Positions 1 to 9,077 are shown, counted from the first letter of the stretch. The stretch: 36,896 nt of DNA from Candidatus Neomarinimicrobiota bacterium (GCA_016784545.1 JADHUM010000045.1:1-36896), one strand, 5' to 3'. Notes: generated by a model from the letters alone, not told the origin. Numbers and translations are program-made.

Positions 1-161
1 GCTACGGTTTTATCCAGCAGGAAGATGGTCCAGACGTATTTGTGCATTATCGCGCAATCAACGGTTCAGGACACGTATCATTGAAAGAGGGACAAAACGT
101 TACTTTGAATGTTACACAGGGCGAAAAAGGTCCACAGGCTGAGAACGTAACTGCTGTATAA
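1..161 (+). CDS. Cold-shock domain protein (CspA family), 3' part only
   Basis: The left edge cuts this gene. The reading frame is open from position 3 and gives 52 residues up to TAA at 159-161. The visible part is the C-terminal three quarters of a cold-shock domain: YGFIQQEDG, then DVFVHYRAI (the RNP2-like strand), then a glycine-rich loop, the conserved LKEGQ turn and the typical ending [10 protein letters not shown]. Proteins of this family are about 66-70 residues long, bind single-stranded nucleic acid and act as RNA chaperones in the cytoplasm. The start codon, RNP1 motif and promoter lie outside the window. The stop codon overlaps a perfect AT-rich palindrome (160-180), and a strong hairpin terminator follows. 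Confidence 0.9.
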   Translation, partial: YGFIQQEDGPDVFVHYRAINGSGHVSLKEGQNVTLNVTQGEKGPQAENVTAV

Positions 162-184
162 TTCTTTAAATTAAAGAATTTATA

Positions 185-219
185 AAAAGCCGGTCTCCTA
201 GGAGCACCGGCTTTTTTTT
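185..219 (+). terminator. Rho-independent terminator of the cold-shock gene
   Basis: The arms AAAGCCGGT and ACCGGCTTT flank a loop that itself contains the palindrome CTCCTAGGAG, and a run of eight T follows. It lies 24 bases after the cold-shock stop codon. It could also stop transcription of the leftward lipoprotein gene, since A-rich sequence precedes the stem. Confidence 0.88.
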
Positions 220-248
220 ATCTACAACTTCTCTTCAGGTTTAAAACG

Positions 249-1313
249 CTAAAACGGAGGAGTATCCAACAGGATGTATTCCTCGTAACACCGTTCGCCG
301 AAATACTCGTATCCCGCATTTTCAAAAGCGGATCCAAACAGCAGGCTATGGATAAAACCGTTCAGCTCAACTTGCTCTGTATGGAAAATTCCACGGGATG
401 GATTCTCCTTTAAAAGAATCAAGATCTGTTCATCATCTGAACGATACTGGATGATCCCTTCATGGGCATCTGTTTTGGCGAGCCTGCGCTTTTGTCCCAG
501 GTCTTTTATCATCATTTTTGATCGGTACCAGGTTCCACCCGTAGCACTGACAAAGGGTTTACCTTCATACAGCGCAATACTGTCATTATAGGCAAAAACA
601 GCGAGGTGGTTATTTGGATCTGAATTGAGCCAGGTTTCGATTTTCACACCAATTTCTGCATCATAGCCATAATTGCTATCGATGAAACCTATCCGCTTGA
701 TCCAGCCGGGAATCTGCGCTTGCGATTTGATAAATCCATTGACAAAGCTCCCTCCACCTCTGTGACTGTTCAATATGACCCTGGCTTGAGGATATATTGA
801 TCTGAGTGAATCGAGAACCTGAGCAATCATCTCACCATAATTTGGATGTGACCTTTTCCAGGCGGGCCAACTCAGATGAGGGGCTTCCAGGTAAGCCACT
901 GTATAGCGCTCACGAGTATTCTGTCTCAACCATTTGGTTTGAGCATCAATGTACTGAATGTTGAAATGCCAGTCATCGATTTCATTCTTCCGTTTACCCA
1001 TGGTCCATTCGATACTGTTGCCGTTGGGCAGGGCATATAAAATAAGCATACGGGGCGAGTCAAATATTCCTTCTGTTTCGTAGGGATCATCCACGACCAC
1101 TCGGATACTGTCCAGTAGATAAAATTCTTGATAAGGAGATTTTGGTTTAACCCCGATGAGTCCATCAGCTTCAGCAAAGCCTTCACTACCCCTTTGTCCA
1201 GGGATACCTGGAAGCTGAACATCATAATCATCGTTTGGGGGTTGAATTTTAGAACTGCTGCAATTAAAAATGATAAATCCAGCAAATATTGTTACCCAGA
1301 GAAAGTGTTTCAT
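249..1313 (-). CDS. Putative exported lipoprotein with alpha/beta-hydrolase-like features, function unknown
   Basis: The protein is 354 residues from ATG at 1313. A longer frame begins with TTG at 1334, but AAGGAAG sits about 8 bases before the ATG and the signal sequence begins there. The N-terminus is MKHFLWVTIFAGFIIFNC: a short positive part, a hydrophobic core and a cysteine, which fits a lipoprotein signal, although Asn at -1 is not the classical lipobox. A low-complexity Pro/Gly linker follows. The mature part has hydrophobic strands (LILYALPNG) and the motif NSHRGGGSF near the middle, which resembles a serine-hydrolase elbow with S-H-R-G-G in place of G-x-S-x-G. I do not recognise a named family. 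It could be an envelope esterase or a non-catalytic relative. It is the last gene of a leftward group behind rnhA. Confidence 0.75.
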   Translation of the reverse strand: MKHFLWVTIFAGFIIFNCSSSKIQPPNDDYDVQLPGIPGQRGSEGFAEADGLIGVKPKSPYQEFYLLDSIRVVVDDPYETEGIFDSPRMLILYALPNGNSIEWTMGKRKNEIDDWHFNIQYIDAQTKWLRQNTRERYTVAYLEAPHLSWPAWKRSHPNYGEMIAQVLDSLRSIYPQARVILNSHRGGGSFVNGFIKSQAQIPGWIKRIGFIDSNYGYDAEIGVKIETWLNSDPNNHLAVFAYNDSIALYEGKPFVSATGGTWYRSKMMIKDLGQKRRLAKTDAHEGIIQYRSDDEQILILLKENPSRGIFHTEQVELNGFIHSLLFGSAFENAGYEYFGERCYEEYILLDTPPF

Positions 1314-1351
1314 GTTACAAGCTTCCTTCCCCAATTAATGGTACTAGAGTA

Positions 1352-2074
1352 TCAAGACGATATATACCCTGTGTCTACCAACAGGTTTTTATGCTTCCTG
1401 GCTTCTGCTACCAAGGCATCACAGCGCTCGTTCTCCGTATTGCCTGCATGACCTTTCACCCAGCGAAATTCCACCTGATGCCTCTCCAGCAAAGTGATAA
1501 GAATCTCCCACAGATCTACGTTTTCAGGACGCTTTCCATCAGATTTCTTCCAACCCCGTTTTTTCCATCCATACACCCAGCGTTTGGATACAGAATCCAC
1601 GATGTATTTGGAATCAGTATGCAGGACAACTTCAGAAGCTTCATTAAGTGCCTGTAATGCAACAATCACAGCCATCATTTCCATACGATTGTTGGTAGTG
1701 AGTTTGTAACCTGCTGATAGCTCTTTACGCCTGTGGCCCCTTTGGAGCACAACACCGTAGCCCCCTATCCCGGGATTTGGAGATGCCCCACCATCGGTAT
1801 GAATGATGATTTCTCCATTAGGATCTGACAAAGATGATTTTGATTCAATTCCAACTTTATCAATATGATTCTTGATAAGGTCTATGAGCTGTTGTGTCAC
1901 TGGTTCTTTTGCGTGCAGAACACATTCCCGCAGCCATTCAATGGCTTCGATCTCTCGGGGGAAACTTTTATATATTGCACCCTTGAATCCCTTGACTTGC
2001 TCAGAAGCTTCATCCCAGGAATTATATATTCCTGGTTGATGTCCCTGGAATACGGCATATACCTTTTTACTCAT
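1352..2074 (-). CDS. rnhA: Ribonuclease HI with N-terminal hybrid-binding domain
   Basis: This 240-residue enzyme cleaves the RNA strand of RNA-DNA hybrids, removing primers and R-loops. Residues 1-48 form the small RNase H1 N-terminal domain (VYAVFQGHQPGIYNSW...GAIYKSF), which binds hybrids and is typical of eukaryotic-type and some bacterial RNase H1. A linker of about 40 residues follows. Residues 88-228 are the catalytic domain. The four metal ligands are visible: D94 in HTDGGASPNPG, E132 in NNRMEM, D154 in LHTDSKYI and D219 near the end. KGHAGNTENE contains the conserved histidine H209. The basic handle (VYGWKKRGWKKSDGK) is present. No strong ribosome binding site precedes the ATG. It ends 38 bases before the lipoprotein start and is probably co-transcribed with it. 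Confidence 0.95.
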   Translation of the reverse strand: MSKKVYAVFQGHQPGIYNSWDEASEQVKGFKGAIYKSFPREIEAIEWLRECVLHAKEPVTQQLIDLIKNHIDKVGIESKSSLSDPNGEIIIHTDGGASPNPGIGGYGVVLQRGHRRKELSAGYKLTTNNRMEMMAVIVALQALNEASEVVLHTDSKYIVDSVSKRWVYGWKKRGWKKSDGKRPENVDLWEILITLLERHQVEFRWVKGHAGNTENERCDALVAEARKHKNLLVDTGYISS

Positions 2075-2123
2075 AATTGATGCAAGAAATGAGGTTTTAA
2101 AGCGTCGATGTGAGTGGGTTTAT

Positions 2124-2717
2124 TCACCCCAGAAATTTGAAAAGAATAAATACCGCTCCAAGCACAAAGATAGTCCCAAAAAATCTGTGGTAATTGAGCA
2201 CAAAATTATCAAAGCCATGATTCATCTTTTCCAGAGGTAACATAATGAGACCTGCTGAGACCCATGTATTAAGCCTTTTATTGACACGCTTCAATTTTTC
2301 TGGGCTAAATGCCAGCAAACTCCACATGGGGAAACCTAATATGATGGTTACGATGAGAAACCACTTGAGAGATTCGAGGAGGATTCCCAAACTCAATCCC
2401 AGTTCCGGACTACCAGCAGCAGCAACAACTTCATCTGTGTCAGGCATTCGATTAAAAATTAAGAATAAACCAATCAGCGATACGACCATCATAAGTGCCC
2501 CGACTGGAAGATGATTTCTAAAATAGAATGAATCTGTATCGCGAATAACATCCAGTGGTTTGGTCCATTTTGAGGCTGAATACCATTTATTCCCCATATG
2601 AGACCAATTTGCAATCAGATCAGGTTTCACAAACAAAATCACCCCTACCAGGATCGCAAATAAACTTCCGATGATAAAAAAGAGTTCTATCATTTCAAGA
2701 TACATTTCAGCCATCAT
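2124..2717 (-). CDS. Uncharacterised four-helix membrane protein
   Basis: The protein has 197 residues and I do not recognise its family. It has about four hydrophobic stretches: residues 8-30, 72-88, around 112-132 and the last 20 residues. Between the first and second lies a soluble, aromatic-rich loop (NKWYSASKWTKPLDVIRDTDSFYFRNH) that may be peripheral. GGAGG precedes two consecutive ATG codons, so the start may be the second one. It lies divergently from typA across a 221-base spacer, and rnhA follows 49 bases downstream, so it probably heads the leftward group. Nothing in the sequence points to a transported substrate or an enzyme. Confidence 0.8.
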   Translation of the reverse strand: MMAEMYLEMIELFFIIGSLFAILVGVILFVKPDLIANWSHMGNKWYSASKWTKPLDVIRDTDSFYFRNHLPVGALMMVVSLIGLFLIFNRMPDTDEVVAAAGSPELGLSLGILLESLKWFLIVTIILGFPMWSLLAFSPEKLKRVNKRLNTWVSAGLIMLPLEKMNHGFDNFVLNYHRFFGTIFVLGAVFILFKFLG

Positions 2718-2938
2718 GAGCCTCCAACAAAATTAGGTCCCGTCTTTTTTTTTGAACGTCACTAAACTAATTAATCATTCCATACAATCCAATGGCTTGC
2801 TTTAATTCGATTTAAAGACTTGGGGGCCTCATTTTTTCATTGTAATCAGCTCCTTTAGAACGCATCCTGCACGCGCTTTTAGTAACTATTTAATTTTGTG
2901 GTGTTTCCGATGGGGAAATCCACGTTGAGAGGATATAA

Positions 2939-4771
2939 ATGCGCAAAGAAAAATTTAGAAATATCGCCATCATCGCCCACGTTGATCATGGAAAAACAAC
3001 GCTGGTAGATGGGATGCTTCGACAGAGCGGTATTTTCCGTGAGAACCAGGAACTTACTGATAGAGTCATGGACAATATGGATCTGGAGCGTGAACGCGGT
3101 ATTACCATTAGCGCAAAAAATACAGCCATTGAATATAATGGTGTTAAAATTAACATTATTGATACCCCTGGACATGCTGATTTTGGTGGTGAAGTAGAGC
3201 GAGGTCTAAATCTGGTCGATGGGGCCATGTTATTGGTTGATGCCAGTGAGGGCCCACTGCCCCAGACTCGATTCGTTGTGAAAAAGGCTTTGGAAAAAAA
3301 TCTCCGGATCATTCTGGTGATCAATAAAATTGATCGTCCTGATTCCAGGATTGCTGAAGTTGTTGACGAAGTATTCGACCTCTTTATTGATCTGGATGCC
3401 ACAGATGAACAGATCGATTTTCCAATTTTGTATACAATCGCCAAAGACGGTATCGCCCATGCGCAACTGGGTGATGATTCGACGACCCTCCGTCCCCTTT
3501 TCGAAACCATTATTGATTATATTCAAGGACCTGAGGGATCGGATGATCATGTCCCTCAGTTCCTTATTGCCAATCTTGACTATGATGCCTACGTCGGTCA
3601 GATTGCCATTGGTCGCCTGAGAAACGGCGTCCTCAAAATGGGTACAAATTATCTACTGGCAGGCGAACACAAACAAACACCCAATGTGAAATTTTCCGCT
3701 TTATACACATTTGATGGTCTTCGACGTCAACAAGTCGAAGAAGTTGTATCTGGTGATATCATTGCCTTTGCAGGTATTGATAACATCTCCATAGGTGACA
3801 CTATCACTTCAATTGAAAATCCAGATTTATTGCCTCGTATTCATGTGGACGAGCCCACAGTCTCAATGATTTTCTATGTCAATACCAGTCCATTTGCCGG
3901 TCAAGATGGTAAATACCTGACTTCAAGACATATTCTTGCCCGACTGGAAAAGGAAATGAAATTCAATGTTTCCCTGCAGATTGAACAACTGAAGAATCGC
4001 GCTGACGCCTTTGAAGTCAGAGGCCGCGGCGAACTTCAGATGGCTGTCCTCATCGAGACCATGCGCCGCGAAGGCTATGAGTTTATGGTATCCAAGCCCC
4101 GAGTTATCACTAAAGAAATTGACGGCAGATTGTCAGAACCAGTTGAAAAGCTATATCTGGACATTCCTGAAGAATTTGTGGGTGTCATGTCAGAAAAATT
4201 GTCCATCCGGAAAGGTCGCATGGCGAATATTATCAACCACGGCAGTGGACGGGTAAATTTAGAATTCAGAATTCCATCTCGTGGACTGATTGGTTTTCGT
4301 ACCACCTTTATGACTGAAACCAAGGGTGCTGGCGTGATGAATACCATTATGGAGGGTTATGCTCCCTGGTTTGGTCCCATCCCCCAGCGAAATACAGGAG
4401 CTCTGGTTTCTGATCGTTCAGGAAAAATCACGGCCTACGCCAGTTTGAGCATGGAAGATCGGGGAGAACTGCAACTCGATGTGGGTACCCAGGTCTACGC
4501 CGGAATGGTAATCGGGGAGCGGAATCGTCCTGGAGATCTGGATGTAAATATTACTCGTGAAAAGAAATTGACCAATATGCGTAGCGCAAATGCTGATCAA
4601 ACTGTCACACTGCGGAAACCTCATCTGCTTACTCTGGATGAGGCGATAGAATTTATCTCTGAGAATGAGCTGGTTGAAATCACACCTGAAAATATCCGCA
4701 TTCGTAAAATGGAGCTGGATCCCAACAAACGTCTTTCCCAGGCCAGGAAAGATAAGCGGGTTGATGATTAA
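2939..4771 (+). CDS. typA: Ribosome-associated GTPase TypA/BipA
   Basis: This 610-residue translational GTPase of the EF-G type binds the ribosome near the A site, helps assemble the large subunit and matters most in stress and cold. The GTP-binding motifs are all present: G1 AHVDHGKTT (13-21), G2 RGIT (53-56), G3 DTPGH (75-79) and G4 NKID (129-132). EF-G-like domains II, III and V follow, and the BipA-specific C-terminal domain includes GLIGFRTTFMTETKG and a lysine-rich DPNKRLSQARKDKR tail. The length matches the family (about 605-615). GAGAGGA lies about 6 bases before the ATG. The stop overlaps the next start as TAATG, so the methyltransferase is translationally coupled to it, linking two ribosome-maturation functions. 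Confidence 0.97.
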   Translation: MRKEKFRNIAIIAHVDHGKTTLVDGMLRQSGIFRENQELTDRVMDNMDLERERGITISAKNTAIEYNGVKINIIDTPGHADFGGEVERGLNLVDGAMLLVDASEGPLPQTRFVVKKALEKNLRIILVINKIDRPDSRIAEVVDEVFDLFIDLDATDEQIDFPILYTIAKDGIAHAQLGDDSTTLRPLFETIIDYIQGPEGSDDHVPQFLIANLDYDAYVGQIAIGRLRNGVLKMGTNYLLAGEHKQTPNVKFSALYTFDGLRRQQVEEVVSGDIIAFAGIDNISIGDTITSIENPDLLPRIHVDEPTVSMIFYVNTSPFAGQDGKYLTSRHILARLEKEMKFNVSLQIEQLKNRADAFEVRGRGELQMAVLIETMRREGYEFMVSKPRVITKEIDGRLSEPVEKLYLDIPEEFVGVMSEKLSIRKGRMANIINHGSGRVNLEFRIPSRGLIGFRTTFMTETKGAGVMNTIMEGYAPWFGPIPQRNTGALVSDRSGKITAYASLSMEDRGELQLDVGTQVYAGMVIGERNRPGDLDVNITREKKLTNMRSANADQTVTLRKPHLLTLDEAIEFISENELVEITPENIRIRKMELDPNKRLSQARKDKRVDD

Positions 4772-5913
4772 TGTCCTTCCAATACCAAAAAACGAATAGC
4801 TATTTTGCTCAGGTTGCCAATGGTCTTGAGGAAATGGCCGCAGCTGAGATTGAAAATCTCGGTGCTTCCAAAGTCAATCAGCGCTTCAGAGGTTTACAAT
4901 TCACTGCAGATGCAGAAACCGTTTACAGAATCAATTACGGTTCGAGACTGCTCACCCGAATTTTAGCGCCCCTGATTTCCTTCGATTGCCACAGTACCAA
5001 ATATCTATACAAGACGGCCATGGATATTCCCTGGGAAGAACTCTTTTCACCAGATCAAACCTTTGCCATCTTCTCCCAGGTCAGCAATAGCGCTATCACC
5101 CACTCCCAATACGCCTCCCTTAAGCTGAAAGATGCCATTGTGGATCGTTTTCGTGAGAAGGTGAAACGTAGACCCAATGTTGAGTCAAAATACCCTGATA
5201 TCTGGTTCAATCTCCATATTGAGAACAACCGGGCCGTCATCAGTCTCGATACCAGTGGAGGCTCTTTGCATCGCAGGGGATACCGACTGGATACAGTGGA
5301 AGCCCCCATGCAGGAAACGCTGGCCGCAGCTATCGTTCAAATGACCAAATGGGATGGTAAAACCACATTTATCGATCCCATGTGCGGCTCCGGAACCCTC
5401 CCTGCTGAAGCTTATATGGCTCTCACCAACCTTCCTTCAGGCTATTTCCGAAAAAGATTTGGGTTTATGAAAATGCCCGATTTCAACAAGGGACTCTGGA
5501 CGCATGTACGTAAGGAGATGGATGGTGCCTTTGATGCACCTCAAGAAATACCCATTCAAGCATCTGATGTCGACCCGGTTGCCATGAGAGTGGCCAAACG
5601 AAATCTCTCCCATCTGCCCCGTGGATCTGAAATCTACACCCACCGTAAGGATTACCAGGAGATTACCATTCCCCCGGGAGCCACTCTGGTCATGAATCCT
5701 CCCTATGGCATTCGCCTGCAAACTGGAGAAGATTTATCCACTTTGTATAAGGAAATGGGCGATTGGTTGAAACAGAAATGTGCTGGAAGTGAGGCCTATA
5801 TCTATTTTGGTGAACGAAAATACCTGAAGAATATTGGCCTGCGTCCTGAATGGAAACGACCCCTGAGAAATGGTGGTTTAGATGGACGTCTCGCTAAATT
5901 CGTGATGTATTAA
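4771..5913 (+). CDS. THUMP-domain RNA N2-guanine methyltransferase, RlmL/YcbY N-half type
   Basis: This 380-residue SAM-dependent RNA methyltransferase probably makes m2G in 23S rRNA. Residues 50-160 are a THUMP RNA-binding domain (SLDTSGGSLHRRGYR at its end). The catalytic domain has the SAM motif DPMCGSGTL (202-210), an acidic second strand SDVDPVA (265-271) and the N2-guanine signature NPPYG (309-313). The length corresponds to the N-terminal half of E. coli RlmKL, without the RlmK half, as in many other bacteria. It overlaps typA by one base (TAATG), so the two are one transcript. A strong terminator follows. A tRNA-guanine-N2 target remains possible, because the family includes such members. 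Confidence 0.9.
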   Translation: MSFQYQKTNSYFAQVANGLEEMAAAEIENLGASKVNQRFRGLQFTADAETVYRINYGSRLLTRILAPLISFDCHSTKYLYKTAMDIPWEELFSPDQTFAIFSQVSNSAITHSQYASLKLKDAIVDRFREKVKRRPNVESKYPDIWFNLHIENNRAVISLDTSGGSLHRRGYRLDTVEAPMQETLAAAIVQMTKWDGKTTFIDPMCGSGTLPAEAYMALTNLPSGYFRKRFGFMKMPDFNKGLWTHVRKEMDGAFDAPQEIPIQASDVDPVAMRVAKRNLSHLPRGSEIYTHRKDYQEITIPPGATLVMNPPYGIRLQTGEDLSTLYKEMGDWLKQKCAGSEAYIYFGERKYLKNIGLRPEWKRPLRNGGLDGRLAKFVMY

Positions 5914-5998
5914 ACATCTCCATAGACCAAGTATGCAACACCAGAAATTGTGCCTCCAGATTCATAAAACCCAGCCTGATAAAATAAATTAGCCCAAT

Positions 5999-6030
5999 AA
6001 AACCTCCTCTCCCCACAGAGGAGGTTTTTT
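5999..6030 (+). terminator. Rho-independent terminator of the typA-rlmL unit
   Basis: A 12-bp perfect stem (AAAACCTCCTCT and AGAGGAGGTTTT) surrounds a six-base loop, CCCCAC, and ends in a run of T. It lies 86 bases after the methyltransferase stop and before the symporter, separating the two units. Confidence 0.9.
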
Positions 6031-6151
6031 CCCTCGATGGGAAATGCTTGTGAACCAGGCAATTGATCAACTTTTTCCTTTCCCCACATCTGATCCGCTT
6101 TAAAATAAAGCCACAACTAACTACTACATGATATTCACTGAAGGGTTTTTC

Positions 6152-7726
6152 ATGAAACGATCTACTGCTGGTATTCTAGCGTTTGCAACAATCTCATTTT
6201 TCCTATATGCATTCGGAGTTGATTTCTTCGATGCAATCTGGTCTTTCCCCTCTCAGCGAGCCGTTCCATTTATGGTTCTAGCACTGGTTGGCTCCGGAAT
6301 TTTTGTGACCATATATCTTGGATTTCCTCAGATCAAGCGTTTCTGGCATGGGGTTCAAGTCACCATGGGTATCTATGATAATCCTGAAGATGAGGGCGAT
6401 CTGAATCATTTCCGGGCTTTGACCACAGCACTCTCAGCCACAGTGGGTATTGGAAATATAGCCGGAGTGGGTATCGCGATTTACTATGGGGGACCCGGGG
6501 CATTACTCTGGATGTGGATTACTGCTTTTTTCGGTACTACCCTGAAATTTGCTGAAAGTACGCTCGCTTTAAAATATCGGGAAATGGATGTAAATGGAAA
6601 CACTGCTGGTGGACCCATGTATACCATTGAAAATGGTCTGGGTCGGAATTGGCGCTGGCTTGCAGTAGCATTTGCGGCTTTTACCATTATCTGCTCAATG
6701 GCCACTGGTAATGCCATCCAATCATTCACGGTTTCCGATCAGATTTACTCTGAAGTGTCTCAAGTAGTTGGATCCACTCACTGGTTAACCTTAAAACATA
6801 TGGTTTTCGAGGGTTTTTCAGTATCCATGCAGCAAATATTCAATGGACTATTGATGGCTACCTTGGTAGGAATGGTGATTCTCGGGGGGATCAAACGTAT
6901 CGGACACGTAACGGGATATCTGGCCCCTTTCATGGCCGGAATTTATGTATTTGCAGCTCTGCTTATCCTTCTTTCACATTTTGATCAATTGGGGACAGCA
7001 TTTGGGTTGATTTTCAAGATGGCTATCAACCCACCTGCCATGGCTGGTGGTGTAGGAGGTGGCGTTCTGCTGGTCATGCTCCACGGAATTAAAAGAGGAT
7101 TATACTCCAATGAAGCAGGCCAGGGAAGTGCCGCCATTGCCCACTCTACTGCCAAGACAGATCAACCTGTACGCGAGGGTTCTGTTGCCATGCTGGGGCC
7201 ATTCATTGACACTATCCTTATCTGTACCTTAACTGGTCTTGCAATCATCTCCACAGGCGCCTGGGAGCATACAGAATTTTTTGTACGAATTAGCGTCCAT
7301 GATGCTACGCTGGCAGATTCAATAGTAGCATCAGGGGTTTTCGATGGACGTGAGCTCCTGAATAGTAGCTTGCTCACTTCTTTTGCATTTAAAGAAGGGC
7401 TGGGTTGGATGATCGGCTGGGGTGATAAAATTATTACGCTTTCTATTCTGCTTTTTGCACTTTCCACTGCCATCAGCTGGTCCTTTTATGGGGATAGAGC
7501 CACTGAATACTTATTCGGTCCAAAAGCCATCCTGCCCTACCGAACTGTCTATGTTTTCTTTGTTTTTCTTGGAGGCATTGCCAGTCTCGATGCAGTATGG
7601 AAATTTGGAGATGCAGCATTAGGGTTCATGACTTTGCCCAACCTGCTGGCAATAATTTTACTGTCTAAAAAGTTGAAGACGATGAGTACAGAATACTTCA
7701 ACCAGGAACATGTGCCTTACAAATAA
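6152..7726 (+). CDS. AGCS-family sodium:alanine/glycine symporter
   Basis: This 524-residue inner-membrane carrier takes up alanine or glycine with sodium (AGCS family). ATG at 6152 is preferred because GAAGGG lies 6 bases before it, while the in-frame ATG at 6128 has no ribosome binding site. Family signatures are visible: the TALSATVGIGNIAGVG stretch after the N-terminal helices, the region EMDVNGNTAGGPMYTIENGLG, and SNEAGQGSAAIAHSTA, which matches the conserved SNEAGxGSAxIAH motif. About ten to eleven hydrophobic helices can be drawn. It is followed 25 bases later by the inositol-phosphatase gene. It would supply substrate for the alanine dehydrogenase encoded at 19056-20150. The exact amino acid carried cannot be told from sequence. 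Confidence 0.93.
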   Translation: MKRSTAGILAFATISFFLYAFGVDFFDAIWSFPSQRAVPFMVLALVGSGIFVTIYLGFPQIKRFWHGVQVTMGIYDNPEDEGDLNHFRALTTALSATVGIGNIAGVGIAIYYGGPGALLWMWITAFFGTTLKFAESTLALKYREMDVNGNTAGGPMYTIENGLGRNWRWLAVAFAAFTIICSMATGNAIQSFTVSDQIYSEVSQVVGSTHWLTLKHMVFEGFSVSMQQIFNGLLMATLVGMVILGGIKRIGHVTGYLAPFMAGIYVFAALLILLSHFDQLGTAFGLIFKMAINPPAMAGGVGGGVLLVMLHGIKRGLYSNEAGQGSAAIAHSTAKTDQPVREGSVAMLGPFIDTILICTLTGLAIISTGAWEHTEFFVRISVHDATLADSIVASGVFDGRELLNSSLLTSFAFKEGLGWMIGWGDKIITLSILLFALSTAISWSFYGDRATEYLFGPKAILPYRTVYVFFVFLGGIASLDAVWKFGDAALGFMTLPNLLAIILLSKKLKTMSTEYFNQEHVPYK

Positions 7727-7751
7727 ATCTATTTATTAAATTGAGGGTTAC

Positions 7752-8552
7752 ATGAATAATTTTCACGACCAACTTATTGGGGACGCCAGTTCAATTGCCA
7801 GAACTGCTGGTGAACTCATCCTTACCTTGAGCACTAGAGAAAGACAAATTTCATACAAAAGTAGCCGTGATATGGTGACTGAAGTCGATCAAGCTTCAGA
7901 AAACTATATTGTGTCCGAGATTCACCGACTTTATCCTGAACATGAGATATTGGCAGAAGAAGGTGGCGGATCCAGCTCACGTTCCTCCCCCTACAAATGG
8001 ATTATCGACCCTCTTGATGGAACCACTAATTTTGTCCATGGCTTCCCCGTTTTCGCCGTATCCATTGGAATTCAATTTGAAGATGAACTCTTCGTAGCAG
8101 CAGTTTATGACCCAAACCGGCAAGAACTTTTCAGCGCTGGAAAAGGTCAGGGCGCTTTTCTAAATGGGGAGTCAATTTCTGTGAGTCAAACCCATGACTT
8201 GGGCAAATCTCTGTTGGCCACGGGCTTCTCATATTTTAATGATGATTATTTTAAGCTTAATATGGAGCTGTGGGCGTCAATCTATGGGAAAACGCAAGGA
8301 CTGAGACGAGCTGGAGCAGCGGCTATTGATTTGGCCTGGCTGGCTTGTGGTCGTCTGGACGGACTCTGGGAATTCAGTTTAAAACCCTGGGATATTGCGG
8401 CTGGTGCTTTACTGGTAACTGAGGCTGGAGGTATGGTATCTGGCCCACGTGGTGAGGATCTGGATCTGGCTGTGGGACACATCATTGCAGCCAACCCGAA
8501 TATCCATCCTCACATCATTAAAGAAATCAACCTGTTTAACCATAGACTTTAG
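7752..8552 (+). CDS. suhB: Inositol-monophosphatase family phosphatase (SuhB-like)
   Basis: This 266-residue metal-dependent sugar-phosphate phosphatase belongs to the inositol monophosphatase/FBPase superfamily. Metal ligands are in place: E70 in LAEEGG, D86 and D89 in IIDPLDGTTNFVHG, and D214 in KPWDIAAGALLVTEAGG. The length matches SuhB (about 267). Substrates in this family include inositol-1-phosphate, fructose-1,6-bisphosphate, PAP and histidinol phosphate, and sequence alone does not choose between them. SuhB of E. coli also acts in rRNA antitermination, which would suit the nearby translation genes but is unproven here. GAGGG precedes the ATG at good spacing. The DUF503 gene starts 22 bases after its stop, so they probably share a transcript. 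Confidence 0.92.
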   Translation: MNNFHDQLIGDASSIARTAGELILTLSTRERQISYKSSRDMVTEVDQASENYIVSEIHRLYPEHEILAEEGGGSSSRSSPYKWIIDPLDGTTNFVHGFPVFAVSIGIQFEDELFVAAVYDPNRQELFSAGKGQGAFLNGESISVSQTHDLGKSLLATGFSYFNDDYFKLNMELWASIYGKTQGLRRAGAAAIDLAWLACGRLDGLWEFSLKPWDIAAGALLVTEAGGMVSGPRGEDLDLAVGHIIAANPNIHPHIIKEINLFNHRL

Positions 8553-8574
8553 ACGATCAGGATCAAGCGCATAC

Positions 8575-8865
8575 ATGTTACTCACCGGCATTTTACAGGT
8601 TGAGTTACACTTACCCGCAGTTCAGAGTTTGAAGCAAAAGCGGAGTGTGATTAAAAGTTTAAAAGAAAGATTACGCTCTCGTTACAACGTCTCAGTTTCT
8701 GAGTTTGATTATCTGGATAAATGGCAACATGCCGCAATCGCTGTTGCTATGCTCTCATCAGACAGATCCTATCTTGACTCAAGATTTCAATCCATTTCAC
8801 GATTTATTGAAAATGAGGTAATGGGACATGCTTATATCATGAAGTGTGAGCTTACCATTCTCTAA
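8575..8865 (+). CDS. DUF503 (YlxP-like) small protein
   Basis: The protein has 96 residues. The open frame extends 42 codons further upstream, but that part overlaps the phosphatase gene in another frame and does not look like protein. The family begins at [33 protein letters not shown]. The conserved core continues with R-x-R-Y-N-V-S-V-S-E and ends in a strand. This ferredoxin-like-fold family is often encoded beside rbfA and infB and is suspected of a ribosome-related role, with no firm function. Here it sits behind suhB instead. Its stop codon overlaps the stop of the convergent regulator gene by a few bases, with no hairpin between the two. Confidence 0.9.
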   Translation: MLLTGILQVELHLPAVQSLKQKRSVIKSLKERLRSRYNVSVSEFDYLDKWQHAAIAVAMLSSDRSYLDSRFQSISRFIENEVMGHAYIMKCELTIL

Positions 8866-9077
8866 AACTCACGATATTCAAATATTTCTTCTAAACCTAA
8901 TCCAAATATTTTAGCGATTCGAAAAGCAAGACCCAAAGAGGGAGTATACCTTCCTGCCTCAAGTGCCACAATGGTTTGACGCGTACAACCGGCTGCATCC
9001 GCCAATTCCTGTTGCGTCATTTCATTTTGCTCAAAACGGTGTTTGCGAATAGTGTTAAGAATTATATCAGTCGCCAT
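8862..9077 (-). CDS. Small XRE-family HTH regulator
   Basis: The protein has 71 residues from ATG at 9077. The longer frame starting at 9101 would run through the end of the upstream gene. The chosen start overlaps the upstream stop (ATGGCGACTGA), giving an 11-base overlap and likely translational coupling. Residues 20-45 form a Cro/C1 helix-turn-helix ([17 protein letters not shown], then [10 protein letters not shown]), followed by [17 protein letters not shown]. This is the short architecture (about 65-75 residues) of regulators that are commonly paired with a membrane protein and often repress their own operon. The pair here fits that pattern. The ligand or signal is unknown. Confidence 0.93.
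   Translation of the reverse strand: MATDIILNTIRKHRFEQNEMTQQELADAAGCTRQTIVALEAGRYTPSLGLAFRIAKIFGLGLEEIFEYREF

Noticed and set aside
160-180. Perfect AT-rich palindrome at the cold-shock stop codon, considered as a terminator or operator
   Set aside because: It has no GC stem or T run of its own, and the real terminator is 5 bases further on. It may be chance in AT-rich sequence.
5910-6116. 68-residue leftward open frame in the typA-symporter spacer
   Set aside because: It runs through the terminator hairpin and has no ribosome binding site or recognisable protein pattern.
8449-8574. 42-codon upstream extension of the DUF503 gene
   Set aside because: It overlaps suhB in another frame, and the family starts at the internal ATG at 8575.
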